DNA of 7,090 bases, taken from assembly GCA_027032855.1 (NCBI GenBank), contig JALVLX010000245.1:1-7090 (forward strand). The letters run 5' to 3'. Numbering within the stretch: the first letter of the stretch is position 1; each line of letters begins with the position of its first letter. This stretch comes from Flavobacteriales bacterium. Lineage in GTDB: Bacteria; Bacteroidota; Bacteroidia; Flavobacteriales; Flavobacteriaceae. Shown here piece by piece: positions 1 to 6,266 of this stretch. Position numbers and translations under genes: made by a program. Below the pieces are notes generated by a model. The model was not told the DNA's origin. It was given only the letters and a program-made list of their open reading frames with translations, and ran no database searches.

Positions 1-1427
1 GATTTAAAAAACAAGCTATCAACAGTATTTACTTTTTGTTGAGCATCGAGACGATAGTTGAATTTAATACGTTGAAAAACATTCTTTTTCATGCCGTTTT
101 TGTTAGCAAAAGGATAAATCTCACTAATATTAAAATTGATATGTGGCAAAGTCATCGTAATCTTCCCGCTACTGACATTTTGATTGTGGTTCAGGTTGAC
201 AGAAAAATTCATTTTACTTGTCAGACGCTGTTGGTAAGAAATAGATGAACCGAATTCGTTGTTCAATCTGTTGTTAGTGTTCACAACATCGTTATAGTTG
301 TATGAGTCTTGGTAATATTTTTGACTTCCCAAATCAACTTTTGCCGTAAAACTACTCAAAGGGCTACTTTTAGCATCGTTTCGGTGTGTCCAATTGATAC
401 GCCAATTGGAATTTTGAACATATTCAGTGATATCGGATTCTATGTTGTTGTTGTATTTGAACCCAAAGTTTCCTGAAAATCTATAACGTTTAACGTAGCG
501 TGAATTCAGTTGCAATCCGTATGATCCGTTTGTGTAAATATCACCGGTTGCTGATAAATCCATGTAGGGGTTGATAGCCCAATAAAAACCACCGCCTGTT
601 AGTGCATAACCAAGGCGGGTATCGGCAAAAGTAGGCATTAAAAATCCGGAAGTACGGGTTTCGGTAAGCGGAAAAAATCCAAAAGGTATCATCAAAGGTG
701 TTGCGACATCTTCAATCCACATTTGAGTTGCGCCGATAATAATTTTCTTGCCCGGAACAATTTTTCCTTTTTTGGAGAGGAAATAATATTCGGGGTGTTC
801 CCTGTCTGTAGAAGTGGTAATCTTGATATTTTTAACAAAAATAACGCTATCATTAAACTTTTTGGTCACGGCACTGTGCAGGCTGAATTCACCTTCTTTG
901 GTATAAGTGTTCCAGACCAAAGCTTTTTTTGTTTCAAAATTAAAACGAATACTGTCGTTTTCCGTTTCGGTATTACCTTGTTTGAAAATTGGACGTTGTG
1001 TAAGATGCCCCAGCGAATCCGGTATGCGTCCTGCATAGACTTCGTTTTTTTCGTAATCTACGTAGATCACACCGGCGGTCAAATCAATGTCTTGATATTT
1101 AATGTGCGCTTTGTTGTAGAGTTTTATGTATTTTTTTTTCTGATTGATTTCCGTATAATCTTCAGCGTAGTGATGTAGTTGTTCTTTTAATGTGCTGGGA
1201 ATTATAGTGTCATTTTTAACAATAGAACTGTCTTTTTTCTTGATGATGGAATCTTTTGGTTTGGGGATAGCAGAAGTCTTGACCTTATTATTAAGATTTT
1301 GAATTTTTATTAAATTATTGTCTAATTGGGCAAAAATATGGTTTGAAAATAAAAAAAACAGCAACAAAAATAATTTTGGATATGTTTTGGTAAACAATTT
1401 GCTTATGTTATTTTTGTAAACTGTCAT
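1..1427 (-). CDS. lptD: LPS-assembly protein LptD (N-terminal part, runs off left edge)
   Basis: This is the outer-membrane LptD/OstA-type protein that, with LptE, inserts lipopolysaccharide into the outer leaflet. The frame is open from the ATG at 1427 to the window edge, giving 475 codons; Bacteroidota LptD proteins are usually around 850-950 residues, so about half is missing off the left. Residues 1-33 form a signal peptide: basic start, Leu/Phe-rich core at 19-28, cleavage after the FA of IFAQ. A low-complexity Lys/Ser stretch (about 54-75) follows. An OstA-like periplasmic beta domain starts near residue 95 (KYIKLYNKAHIKYQDIDLTA, then GVIYVDY). The region around 245-270 (PFGFFPLTETRTSGFLMPTF) is characteristic of the family and leads into alternating strands of the barrel. 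It is divergent from the amidase, with 70 bases between the starts. Assignment is from recognised family motifs; confidence is high despite truncation. Confidence 0.92.
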   Translation of the reverse strand, partial: MTVYKNNISKLFTKTYPKLFLLLFFLFSNHIFAQLDNNLIKIQNLNNKVKTSAIPKPKDSIIKKKDSSIVKNDTIIPSTLKEQLHHYAEDYTEINQKKKYIKLYNKAHIKYQDIDLTAGVIYVDYEKNEVYAGRIPDSLGHLTQRPIFKQGNTETENDSIRFNFETKKALVWNTYTKEGEFSLHSAVTKKFNDSVIFVKNIKITTSTDREHPEYYFLSKKGKIVPGKKIIIGATQMWIEDVATPLMIPFGFFPLTETRTSGFLMPTFADTRLGYALTGGGFYWAINPYMDLSATGDIYTNGSYGLQLNSRYVKRYRFSGNFGFKYNNNIESDITEYVQNSNWRINWTHRNDAKSSPLSSFTAKVDLGSQKYYQDSYNYNDVVNTNNRLNNEFGSSISYQQRLTSKMNFSVNLNHNQNVSSGKITMTLPHINFNISEIYPFANKNGMKKNVFQRIKFNYRLDAQQKVNTVDSLFFK

Positions 1428-1449
1428 ATTTAAGTTCAATTTGCTTAGG

Positions 1450-1457
1450 CAAAAATA
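1450..1457 (-). promoter_or_regulatory. Candidate -7 promoter element for lptD
   Basis: On the minus strand this reads TATTTTTG, an exact match to the Bacteroidota -7 consensus TAnnTTTG. It lies 22 bases upstream of the lptD ATG, implying a leader of roughly 15 bases. I find no clear TTG/TTTG -33 element at the expected distance, so the call rests on the -7 box and its position only. Confidence 0.45.
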
Positions 1458-1458
1458 A

Positions 1459-1466
1459 TTCTTTTG
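1459..1466 (+). promoter_or_regulatory. Candidate -7 promoter element for the amidase gene
   Basis: TTCTTTTG matches TAnnTTTG at five of the six fixed positions. It lies 31 bases before the amidase ATG. A TTTG at 1440-1443 could act as the -33 element, but the spacer of 15 bases is shorter than the usual 17-23. The box sits back-to-back with the lptD candidate, one base apart. This is a weak call. Confidence 0.3.
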
Positions 1467-1497
1467 GTTTAGATATGATGATAAAACATAAAAAACT

Positions 1498-2736
1498 ATG
1501 TTAATTACCATAAAAAAAATACTATTAATTTTTTTCACAGCAATAATCATGCTAATTCCGAACTTTTACGGCTTTGCACAGCAAAAAAAATTTAAAGTTG
1601 TGATTGATGCCGGTCACGGCGGGCACGATACCGGCACACGCGGTACGGGAAGTATGCGGAAAAGTGAGAAGGATGTGGCGCTGGCTGTTGCCAAATTGGT
1701 AGCCAAGAAATTGAAAGCGTATAAAGATATTAAGCCTATTTTGACAAGAAATAAAGATGTATTTTTAGAGTTGTACCAACGGGCTGAAATAGCCAATAGA
1801 AACAAAGCGGATTTGTTTATTTCAATTCATTGCAATGCCAATAAAAACAATAAGGCATCGGGTTCAGAAACTTTTGTTTTGGGGGTACATCGTAATAAGG
1901 ATAATTTGGAAGTAGCCAAACGTGAGAATGCCGTTATAGAATTGGAAGCTGACAACAAATTACATTATAAAGGTTTTGATCCTAAACACCCTGAAACTTT
2001 TATTGGTTTGACTTTGATGCAAGAAGAATTTTTGGATCAAAGTATTATGCTGGCATCGTTGATTCAAGAAGAATACAAAAAGAATATAAAAAACAGTAAG
2101 GATCGTAGTGTGCAACAAGCCGGTTTTGCGGTGTTGAGATTGACTTATATGCCAAGTGTTTTGACTGAAATTGGTTTTTTGACTAATCCCAAGCAAGAAA
2201 AATTCTTGCATTCCAAAGCCGGTCAAAATAAAATTGCAACCTCAATTGTGAATGCTATCCTTAAGTATAAAAAATATATCAACTACAATACGCCGAGTTT
2301 GAATGGTAACGGCAAAAATAATACTGAATTGACAGGAGTAACGCAAAATACCGGTTCTCAAAAAAAAGAGAAAAAAGATATCGTACAACATACAACAGGT
2401 AAAAAAGCAAAGTACACGGTTAAAAAGAATAATAATCAGGTAACCAAAACCAAATCCGGAGCAAGTGTCTATAAAAATGTAATTTTTAAAGTGCAACTTT
2501 TGGCTTCATCAAAAAAAATAGCTTTGACACCTGAAAATTTTCGCGGATTAAAAGATTTGAGTATGGAAAAAGAAGGTGATTTGTATAAATATTTTGCCGG
2601 ACATACTTCTGATTTTGAAAAAATTCTTGATGTAAAAGGTGAAGCACGTTACAAATCATACAAACAAGCTTTTATTGTGGCTTATGTAAACGGCAAGCGT
2701 GTACCGTTATCAAAAGTTTTGCAAAATAATAATTAG
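1498..2736 (+). CDS. N-acetylmuramoyl-L-alanine amidase (Amidase_3) with C-terminal SPOR-like domain
   Basis: A zinc amidase that cleaves the amide bond between N-acetylmuramic acid and L-alanine in peptidoglycan, as the AmiA/B/C enzymes do in daughter-cell separation. Residues 1-27 are a signal peptide (KK, hydrophobic core 8-20, cleavage near FAQQ), placing it in the periplasm. The Amidase_3 domain spans about 32-256. Its zinc and catalytic residues are all visible: H40 in DAGHGG, E57 in SEKDV, H111 in SIHCNAN and E224 in LTEIGFLTN. A Lys/Asn/Thr-rich, probably disordered linker covers about 262-325. Residues 328-405 (FKVQLLAS, YKYFAG, then AFIVAYVNGKRVPL) resemble a SPOR-type peptidoglycan-binding domain, which would target the enzyme to denuded glycan at the septum; that role is inferred from the family. 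The domain order is normal for Bacteroidota amidases. The ATG is chosen because it starts directly before the signal peptide. mlaD lies downstream on the same strand after a long spacer. Confidence 0.93.
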   Translation: MLITIKKILLIFFTAIIMLIPNFYGFAQQKKFKVVIDAGHGGHDTGTRGTGSMRKSEKDVALAVAKLVAKKLKAYKDIKPILTRNKDVFLELYQRAEIANRNKADLFISIHCNANKNNKASGSETFVLGVHRNKDNLEVAKRENAVIELEADNKLHYKGFDPKHPETFIGLTLMQEEFLDQSIMLASLIQEEYKKNIKNSKDRSVQQAGFAVLRLTYMPSVLTEIGFLTNPKQEKFLHSKAGQNKIATSIVNAILKYKKYINYNTPSLNGNGKNNTELTGVTQNTGSQKKEKKDIVQHTTGKKAKYTVKKNNNQVTKTKSGASVYKNVIFKVQLLASSKKIALTPENFRGLKDLSMEKEGDLYKYFAGHTSDFEKILDVKGEARYKSYKQAFIVAYVNGKRVPLSKVLQNNN

Positions 2737-2754
2737 TAACAAGTAGCAAGTTAT
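2734..2754 (+). repeat. Heptamer tandem repeat at the amidase stop codon (3 units)
   Basis: Three 7-base units lie head to tail: TAGTAAC, AAGTAGC, AAGTTAT. The first begins with the amidase stop codon TAG. The middle unit is identical to units in the array at 3983-4010 after mlaD; the 11-mer AAGTAGCAAGT occurs in both places (2741-2751 and 3983-3993). A GAATGAAGAG sequence follows at 2760-2769 and has a counterpart at 4033-4042. Confidence 0.6.
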
Positions 2755-2868
2755 GTGAGGAATGAAGAGTGAGTAAAAATATTCAAATAATAAAAAAATC
2801 CTCAATTCCTCGATTTACAACATGAAATTATTGTATATAACTGAAAACAAGCAATTAAAAACATAATA

Positions 2869-3018
2869 TTCTATGAAGCGGCGCTTCGGTACATTCCGTC
2901 ACGACAGAAATCGTGTTGGAACACTCAGCGACTTTGTTCCTCAATTTAAAAGCAGTAATATAGTATGAAACAATAAACAATCATCAAAGAACAAAGTTTT
3001 CTATGAAACGAAACTTTC
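2869..3018. repeat. Extragenic repeat element with several hairpins
   Basis: Four structures are visible. GAAGC/GCTTC pairs around a 3-base loop at 2875-2887. A compound hairpin at 2894-2921 has TTCC/GGAA outside and CACGA/TCGTG inside a six-base loop. AAAGTTT/AAACTTT pairs at 2993-2999 and 3011-3017. A longer-range 9-base inverted repeat is ACTTTGTTC (2931-2939) with GAACAAAGT (2989-2997). The sequence at 2869-2888 recurs in degenerate form at 2999-3018, both starting TTCTATGAA. This much pairing in a non-coding stretch suggests a repeat family or a folded RNA rather than chance. Whether other copies exist in the genome cannot be seen from here. Confidence 0.5.
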
Positions 3019-3039
3019 AACTATTAACTCAATATTCAT

Positions 3040-3047
3040 TAAATTTG
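3040..3047 (+). promoter_or_regulatory. Candidate promoter for mlaD
   Basis: TAAATTTG is an exact match to the Bacteroidota -7 consensus TAnnTTTG, 23 bases before the mlaD ATG. A TTTC at 3015-3018, 21 bases upstream, could serve as a degenerate -33 element. Its presence suggests mlaD can be transcribed independently of the amidase gene. Confidence 0.5.
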
Positions 3048-3070
3048 CAAAAAATCTATATACAAATCAG

Positions 3071-3988
3071 ATGAAAATTAAAAGAGAACATAAGACTGCA
3101 TTGATAATACTGATTGCATTGTCTTTATCTATTTGGGGTTTCAATTACTTGAAAGGCAAGGATATTTTTAAATCTTATGATACCTATTACACTGTTTTGG
3201 ACAATGTAGAAGGTGTTGTACAATCAACTCCCGTTACATTAAAAGGTATCCAAATAGGCACGGTAAAGCAGTTGAAATTTTATAACGGTATAGAACAAAC
3301 GATGTTGGTGCTGAATATTAACAACCGGTATCATTTTGCCAAGGATAGCAAAGTGAAAATTTACGGTGGTAATATCATGGGAGGCAAAAGTGTTGCTGTA
3401 ATTCCCGGAAAGGCAAGTGTGATGGCTAAGGACGGTGATACTTTATCTGTGATGAAAATGCCCGGTATGTTCGATTTGGTCAATGATAGGATTACACCAA
3501 TTCAAGTAAAATTGGAACGTATTTTAACAGCAACAGATACTTTGTTGTGGGGGATAAATAATGTTTTGAACCTAAAAACTCAAAAAGCGCTTTCTTCCGC
3601 TATTGAAAATATGGCTGTTGTGATGAATCAATTGAAATATACAACAGAAAAATTAAATGGTTTTATGGTTCAAAACCAAGAACATCTAAACAATTCATTG
3701 GCCAATATTGATAAAATGACCGAAAATTTTGCGCAACTGAGTGATTCGCTTCAACAGATTAATTTGCAAAAAACGATTGATAAAATCAATCAAACCGTGG
3801 CGAAGATGAATGAGAGTTTAGACAAGATAAACAAAGGGCAAGGCACCATGGCAAAATTGATGAATGATAAAAAACTCTACGATAATCTTGAACGCAGTTC
3901 AAAAGAGTTGGAACGCCTTCTTAAAGATTTACGTGAACACCCTAAACGTTACGTGCATTTTTCTATTTGGGGTAAGAAAGATAAGTAG
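3071..3988 (+). CDS. mlaD: MlaD/MCE-domain lipid transport protein
   Basis: MCE-family proteins are the substrate-binding, membrane-anchored part of ABC systems that move phospholipids between inner and outer membrane. Residues 9-25 form one N-terminal transmembrane anchor (TALIILIALSLSIWGFNYL) without a cleavage site, so the rest is periplasmic. The MCE domain is at about 37-127: YYTVLDNVEGVVQSTPVTLK, then GIQIGTVKQL, then GGNIMGGKSVAVIPG. Residues 135-255 are mostly helical with heptad-like hydrophobic spacing, which suggests a coiled coil. The C-terminus (GTMAKLMNDKKLYDNLERSS and HPKRYVHFSIWGKK) is the conserved tail of Bacteroidota homologues. At 305 residues the protein is of normal length. 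No mlaE/mlaF-type permease or ATPase gene is next to it, which is common in this phylum. It is co-oriented with the amidase but has its own promoter candidate. The partner and lipid substrate are inferred from the family. Confidence 0.92.
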   Translation: MKIKREHKTALIILIALSLSIWGFNYLKGKDIFKSYDTYYTVLDNVEGVVQSTPVTLKGIQIGTVKQLKFYNGIEQTMLVLNINNRYHFAKDSKVKIYGGNIMGGKSVAVIPGKASVMAKDGDTLSVMKMPGMFDLVNDRITPIQVKLERILTATDTLLWGINNVLNLKTQKALSSAIENMAVVMNQLKYTTEKLNGFMVQNQEHLNNSLANIDKMTENFAQLSDSLQQINLQKTIDKINQTVAKMNESLDKINKGQGTMAKLMNDKKLYDNLERSSKELERLLKDLREHPKRYVHFSIWGKKDK

Positions 3989-4010
3989 CAAGTGGCAAGT
4001 ATCAAGTAGC
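3983..4010 (+). repeat. Heptamer tandem repeat overlapping the mlaD stop codon (4 units)
   Basis: Four head-to-tail 7-base units, AAGTAGC, AAGTGGC, AAGTATC and AAGTAGC, with a weaker fifth (TAGTGTA) at 4011-4017. The mlaD stop codon TAG (3986-3988) lies inside the first unit, so the repeat encodes the last residue of the protein. The same unit occurs just after the amidase gene. Confidence 0.7.
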
Positions 4011-4027
4011 TAGTGTAATTATTATAC

Positions 4028-4050
4028 CGAACGAATGAGGAGCGAGTGAG
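4028..4050 (+). repeat. GAATGAGGAG-type sequence after the heptamer array
   Basis: A purine-rich run of near-repeating GAAC/GAAT/GAGG/GAGC/GAGT tetramers. It shares GAATGARGAG with 2760-2769, in the same order relative to the heptamer array as behind the amidase. This suggests two diverged copies of one composite intergenic element on either side of mlaD. The next 20 bases or so are more G+C-rich than the surrounding DNA and show no other feature. Confidence 0.4.
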
Positions 4051-4094
4051 AGTCTGTCCCGTGCTGGTAGTAAGTGGAAGAAATCTATATTTTT

Positions 4095-4478
4095 GTGAAA
4101 AAGATTTATAAAATTTATCTAAAAGAACAATTAATTGGAACATCCATTTTAGAAAGTTATGATGTACCGATGGGGGTTGTTTTCGGAAAAATCAATTTTA
4201 TAAAAGATTACGGTTACTCCCAAATTAAAAATTACTGTAAAGAAAATAGTATTGAACTAGCAATGGATTTTCCAAAAGATAAGATGGTTTCTACAACGAC
4301 CATAAACGAATTAAAAATTATTGGTGAAAATGGTGTTGAAATCAAAGGCATTGGAAATCAAATATCCGGAATGGATACTGAAGGTTATGAAATCTCAATT
4401 TTTGGCATTCCATACTCATCGTATAAGGAAGAATTTTCTCATCATATCAAAGCTTATGAAGAGAGATATGATTTATAA
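4095..4478 (+). CDS. Hypothetical protein, unrecognised small family
   Basis: A soluble-looking protein of 127 residues from the GTG at 4095. An in-frame GTG at 4074 would give 134 residues; stop codons lie directly before it. I prefer 4095 because the first ORF codons sit next to the repeat-rich spacer and the product then begins KKIYKIYLKEQLIGTS, a plausible first beta strand. There is no signal peptide or transmembrane segment. The middle alternates strands and short helices, with GMDTEGYEISIFGIPYSSY near residue 95 and an acidic, aromatic C-terminus (HHIKAYEERYDL). No catalytic motif is evident and I cannot assign a function. Small orphan proteins of this kind are sometimes immunity proteins of polymorphic toxins, but no toxin gene is adjacent, so that is only a possibility. 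Coding potential is supported by an uninterrupted frame with normal amino-acid composition in AT-rich DNA. It converges on the leftward gene with 6 bases between the stops. Confidence 0.65.
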   Translation: MKKIYKIYLKEQLIGTSILESYDVPMGVVFGKINFIKDYGYSQIKNYCKENSIELAMDFPKDKMVSTTTINELKIIGENGVEIKGIGNQISGMDTEGYEISIFGIPYSSYKEEFSHHIKAYEERYDL

Positions 4479-4484
4479 GTAATG

Positions 4485-5483
4485 TTAATTTTTATTTTCT
4501 TCATTATTAGTATCAGGTTTATTATTTAAAGTTTGTACGGCAAGAATTTTATTTTGTTTGTCAAAAATAATTCTGACCATTTCGTTAGGAGGGTTGGAGT
4601 TGTTATCCGTAAATTTGTACAAAAGCATGGTAAAGATATTTCCGTCAAGCGTCATTTTAATACCACTATAGTACAATTCTATTTTTCTGGTAAAGTCTAT
4701 ACTATTAATGAGTGATGTAAATTGTTCATCAGTTACTTTATCTTTAATGGCATCCGGTAAAAAAGATCTTGCCTTATCCAAATCTTTCGTTTCCAAAGCT
4801 TTATAAAAGTCAGTAACAATGCTATCTAATTTTGCAAGTTTTTCTTGTGATATCTTAGGGGACGGTTGTTGATTTTTTATTGAAAGGTTTCTGATATATA
4901 GTCGCATTCTGTGAATTGGACTTATGGTCATGCCACCTTTTTTTTCGTAGTAGTTAGAAATGGTTATGTAGAGTTCAATCTCAGTACTGTCATTTGGTTG
5001 CCAAACGGCATTTTCTTCAAAGAATAATTTTTGTTTATATTGTGCCAAGTTGCTATAATTTTTCTTTAAACTTTTAGGCTTGCCATACTTTTCGGTAATT
5101 AAATTTTTAATCTTTTGGTATTTACGAATAAAAGCTTTTCCGAATCTTACCGGTTTTTTTATTATTCTCTTTTTTTCAAAATTTGCGACATCCCATTCGT
5201 AAAGAATGTATGACAATATTGAATCCTTTTTTGTGAAAAAATAATAGACGTATAGATCGGGAATCTTTTTTTCTTTTCTCAAAAATTTGAAGGGTTGCGC
5301 TTCTCCTTTAAAGGAAACATAAGTTGTGGTTAATGGCGTTTCTTTACTGCCCAACTCTTTTTCCTTCTTGATACAATCTTTTAGAGAAATTTTGTGAATA
5401 TCAAAATCAAATTCTTGTGCCTGTAAAGGATTGGAAATGAAAAGTAAAATGATGATTAATGTTTTTAAGGCGTTTTTATTCAT
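4485..5483 (-). CDS. Secreted protein of unknown function with C-terminal NTF2-like/DUF3887-like region
   Basis: I do not recognise this 332-residue protein as a named gene. Residues 1-22 are a clear signal peptide (MNKNALK, hydrophobic core 8-18, cleavage after QA of LQAQ), so it is exported. No lipobox cysteine is present; the only cysteine is C37. Residues 25-200 form an unassigned Lys- and Tyr-rich domain that probably consists mainly of beta strands. After a linker (about 203-212, QQPSPK), residues 216-318 resemble the NTF2-like fold seen in DUF3887-type proteins: a helix KLDSIVTDFYKALETKDLDK, a second helix around TDEQFTSLINSI, then strands ending in VRIIFDKQNKILAVQTL. Such domains usually bind ligands or partners, and nothing points to catalysis. 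The C-terminus is an Asn/Glu-rich tail. It is the last gene of the leftward operon, 12 bases after the DUF2520 gene. The domain call is by shape and remains tentative. Confidence 0.75.
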   Translation of the reverse strand: MNKNALKTLIIILLFISNPLQAQEFDFDIHKISLKDCIKKEKELGSKETPLTTTYVSFKGEAQPFKFLRKEKKIPDLYVYYFFTKKDSILSYILYEWDVANFEKKRIIKKPVRFGKAFIRKYQKIKNLITEKYGKPKSLKKNYSNLAQYKQKLFFEENAVWQPNDSTEIELYITISNYYEKKGGMTISPIHRMRLYIRNLSIKNQQPSPKISQEKLAKLDSIVTDFYKALETKDLDKARSFLPDAIKDKVTDEQFTSLINSIDFTRKIELYYSGIKMTLDGNIFTMLLYKFTDNNSNPPNEMVRIIFDKQNKILAVQTLNNKPDTNNEENKN

Positions 5484-5495
5484 TAGAGTTTTGTT

Positions 5496-6266
5496 TTAAT
5501 TGTTTTTATCTTTTAAAATCAATTCCGTCAGATATTTATATAAGTCTAATTTTGGGTTTTGTTTTAAAAATTCCAAATGTTTGTTAATAGTTTCCATATC
5601 ACCGCGGTTGGCAGGTCCGGTTTGGGCATGTGCAGGTGGTAAACTTTGTACTTTTTGGGCGGTTTCCATAATCAAGGGTTTGATTAAGTCAAAGGACAAA
5701 TCATTCCCTTGCAAAATATCTGCTGCTTGCCGGTACATATAATTGACAAAATTAGCAGCAAAAACCCCGGCTATGTGCAGTGCTTTACGTTGGTTGGAAT
5801 TAACAATTTGTACTGTATTTGAAAGCATATCAGCTAAAGTTTTAAGCATATGCAAATCTTCATCGTTTTCCGCTTCAATCAGTATGGGAATAGTTGAAAA
5901 ATCTATATCCGGTTTGTCTTTTGAAAAGGTTTGAAACGGATAAAAGACCCCTTTTCTATTGGTTTGTAAGGCATTCATGGGTGTGCTGCCGGAGGTGTGT
6001 ACGGTCAAAGTCTTAAAATCTTTGAGTTTTTTTGAGAATGGCTTAATGACATCATCTTTTAAAGCAAGTATGAATAAATCCGCCGGCTTAATTTGCGACA
6101 AGTCGTCAATGATTTCGGTTTGTTCTTCAAAAGTTTTGATTGCTGAAATATGCCTATTGTAGATTTGTTGTAAGCGGATGTCAGGTAATTTGAGTAAGTT
6201 TTTAGCCAAATGAGTTGCGACGTTGCCACCGCCAAAAAGCGTGATATGTATAGATTGCTTAGCCAT
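5496..6266 (-). CDS. Rossmann-like/DUF2520 domain protein
   Basis: A two-domain protein of the DUF2520 family, related to NADP-dependent oxidoreductases of the pyrroline-5-carboxylate reductase/F420-dependent type; the reaction and substrate are not known. Residues 6-20 (IHITLFGGGNVATHLA) form the first strand and the glycine-rich dinucleotide-binding loop. Further family signatures are DLFILALKDDVI (63-74), VHTSGSTPM (89-97), GVFYPFQTFS (106-115), the helix KALHIAGVFAANFVNYMY (161-178) and QTGPANRGD (215-223). At 256 residues its length is normal. It is cytoplasmic, with no signal peptide. Its ATG overlaps the end of the miaE-like gene by 8 bases, so the two are very probably co-transcribed and translationally coupled. 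Family assignment is firm; the physiological role is not. Confidence 0.88.
   Translation of the reverse strand: MAKQSIHITLFGGGNVATHLAKNLLKLPDIRLQQIYNRHISAIKTFEEQTEIIDDLSQIKPADLFILALKDDVIKPFSKKLKDFKTLTVHTSGSTPMNALQTNRKGVFYPFQTFSKDKPDIDFSTIPILIEAENDEDLHMLKTLADMLSNTVQIVNSNQRKALHIAGVFAANFVNYMYRQAADILQGNDLSFDLIKPLIMETAQKVQSLPPAHAQTGPANRGDMETINKHLEFLKQNPKLDLYKYLTELILKDKNN

Larger units (their letters stand above)
2737..3070. other. Long intergenic spacer between the amidase and mlaD
   Basis: This 334-base stretch has no convincing gene. From left to right it holds the end of a heptamer repeat, a 7-base inverted repeat GAGGAAT/ATTCCTC (2757-2763 and 2805-2811), an AT-rich stretch, a cluster of hairpins with degenerate direct repeats (2869-3018), and the mlaD promoter candidate at 3040-3047. 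A 31-codon open frame at 2873-2968 lies inside the hairpin cluster and is judged not coding. The block around 2875-2940 is visibly richer in G and C than its surroundings. Confidence 0.7.

Noticed and set aside
723..1178. A 151-codon rightward open frame
   Set aside because: It lies antisense inside lptD, is rich in Phe with no domain, and the lptD frame explains the region.
1614..2496. Leftward open frames inside the amidase gene
   Set aside because: They are antisense to an amidase whose catalytic motifs are all intact; nothing supports coding on the other strand.
2873..2968. A 31-codon open frame with an ATG in the amidase-mlaD spacer (starts MKRRFGTFRHD)
   Set aside because: It coincides with the hairpin cluster, its sequence is dictated by the palindromes, and no promoter box precedes it. 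It could be reconsidered if ribosome profiling shows translation.
3983..4017. Possible CRISPR or microsatellite array
   Set aside because: Units are only 7 bases with no spacers, so it is not CRISPR; it is reported as a short tandem repeat.
4088..4095. TATTTTTG as a promoter box for the small hypothetical gene
   Set aside because: It matches TAnnTTTG exactly, but it overlaps the chosen start codon, and transcription from it would begin downstream of both plausible starts.
4470..4505. A bidirectional terminator between the convergent genes
   Set aside because: There is a T-rich stretch (4490-4500) but I find no convincing hairpin stem next to it.
5500..6162. Three rightward open frames opposite the DUF2520 gene
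   Set aside because: They are antisense to a well-recognised coding sequence, have no promoter or family features, and are Ser/Cys/Lys-rich as expected for shadow frames.
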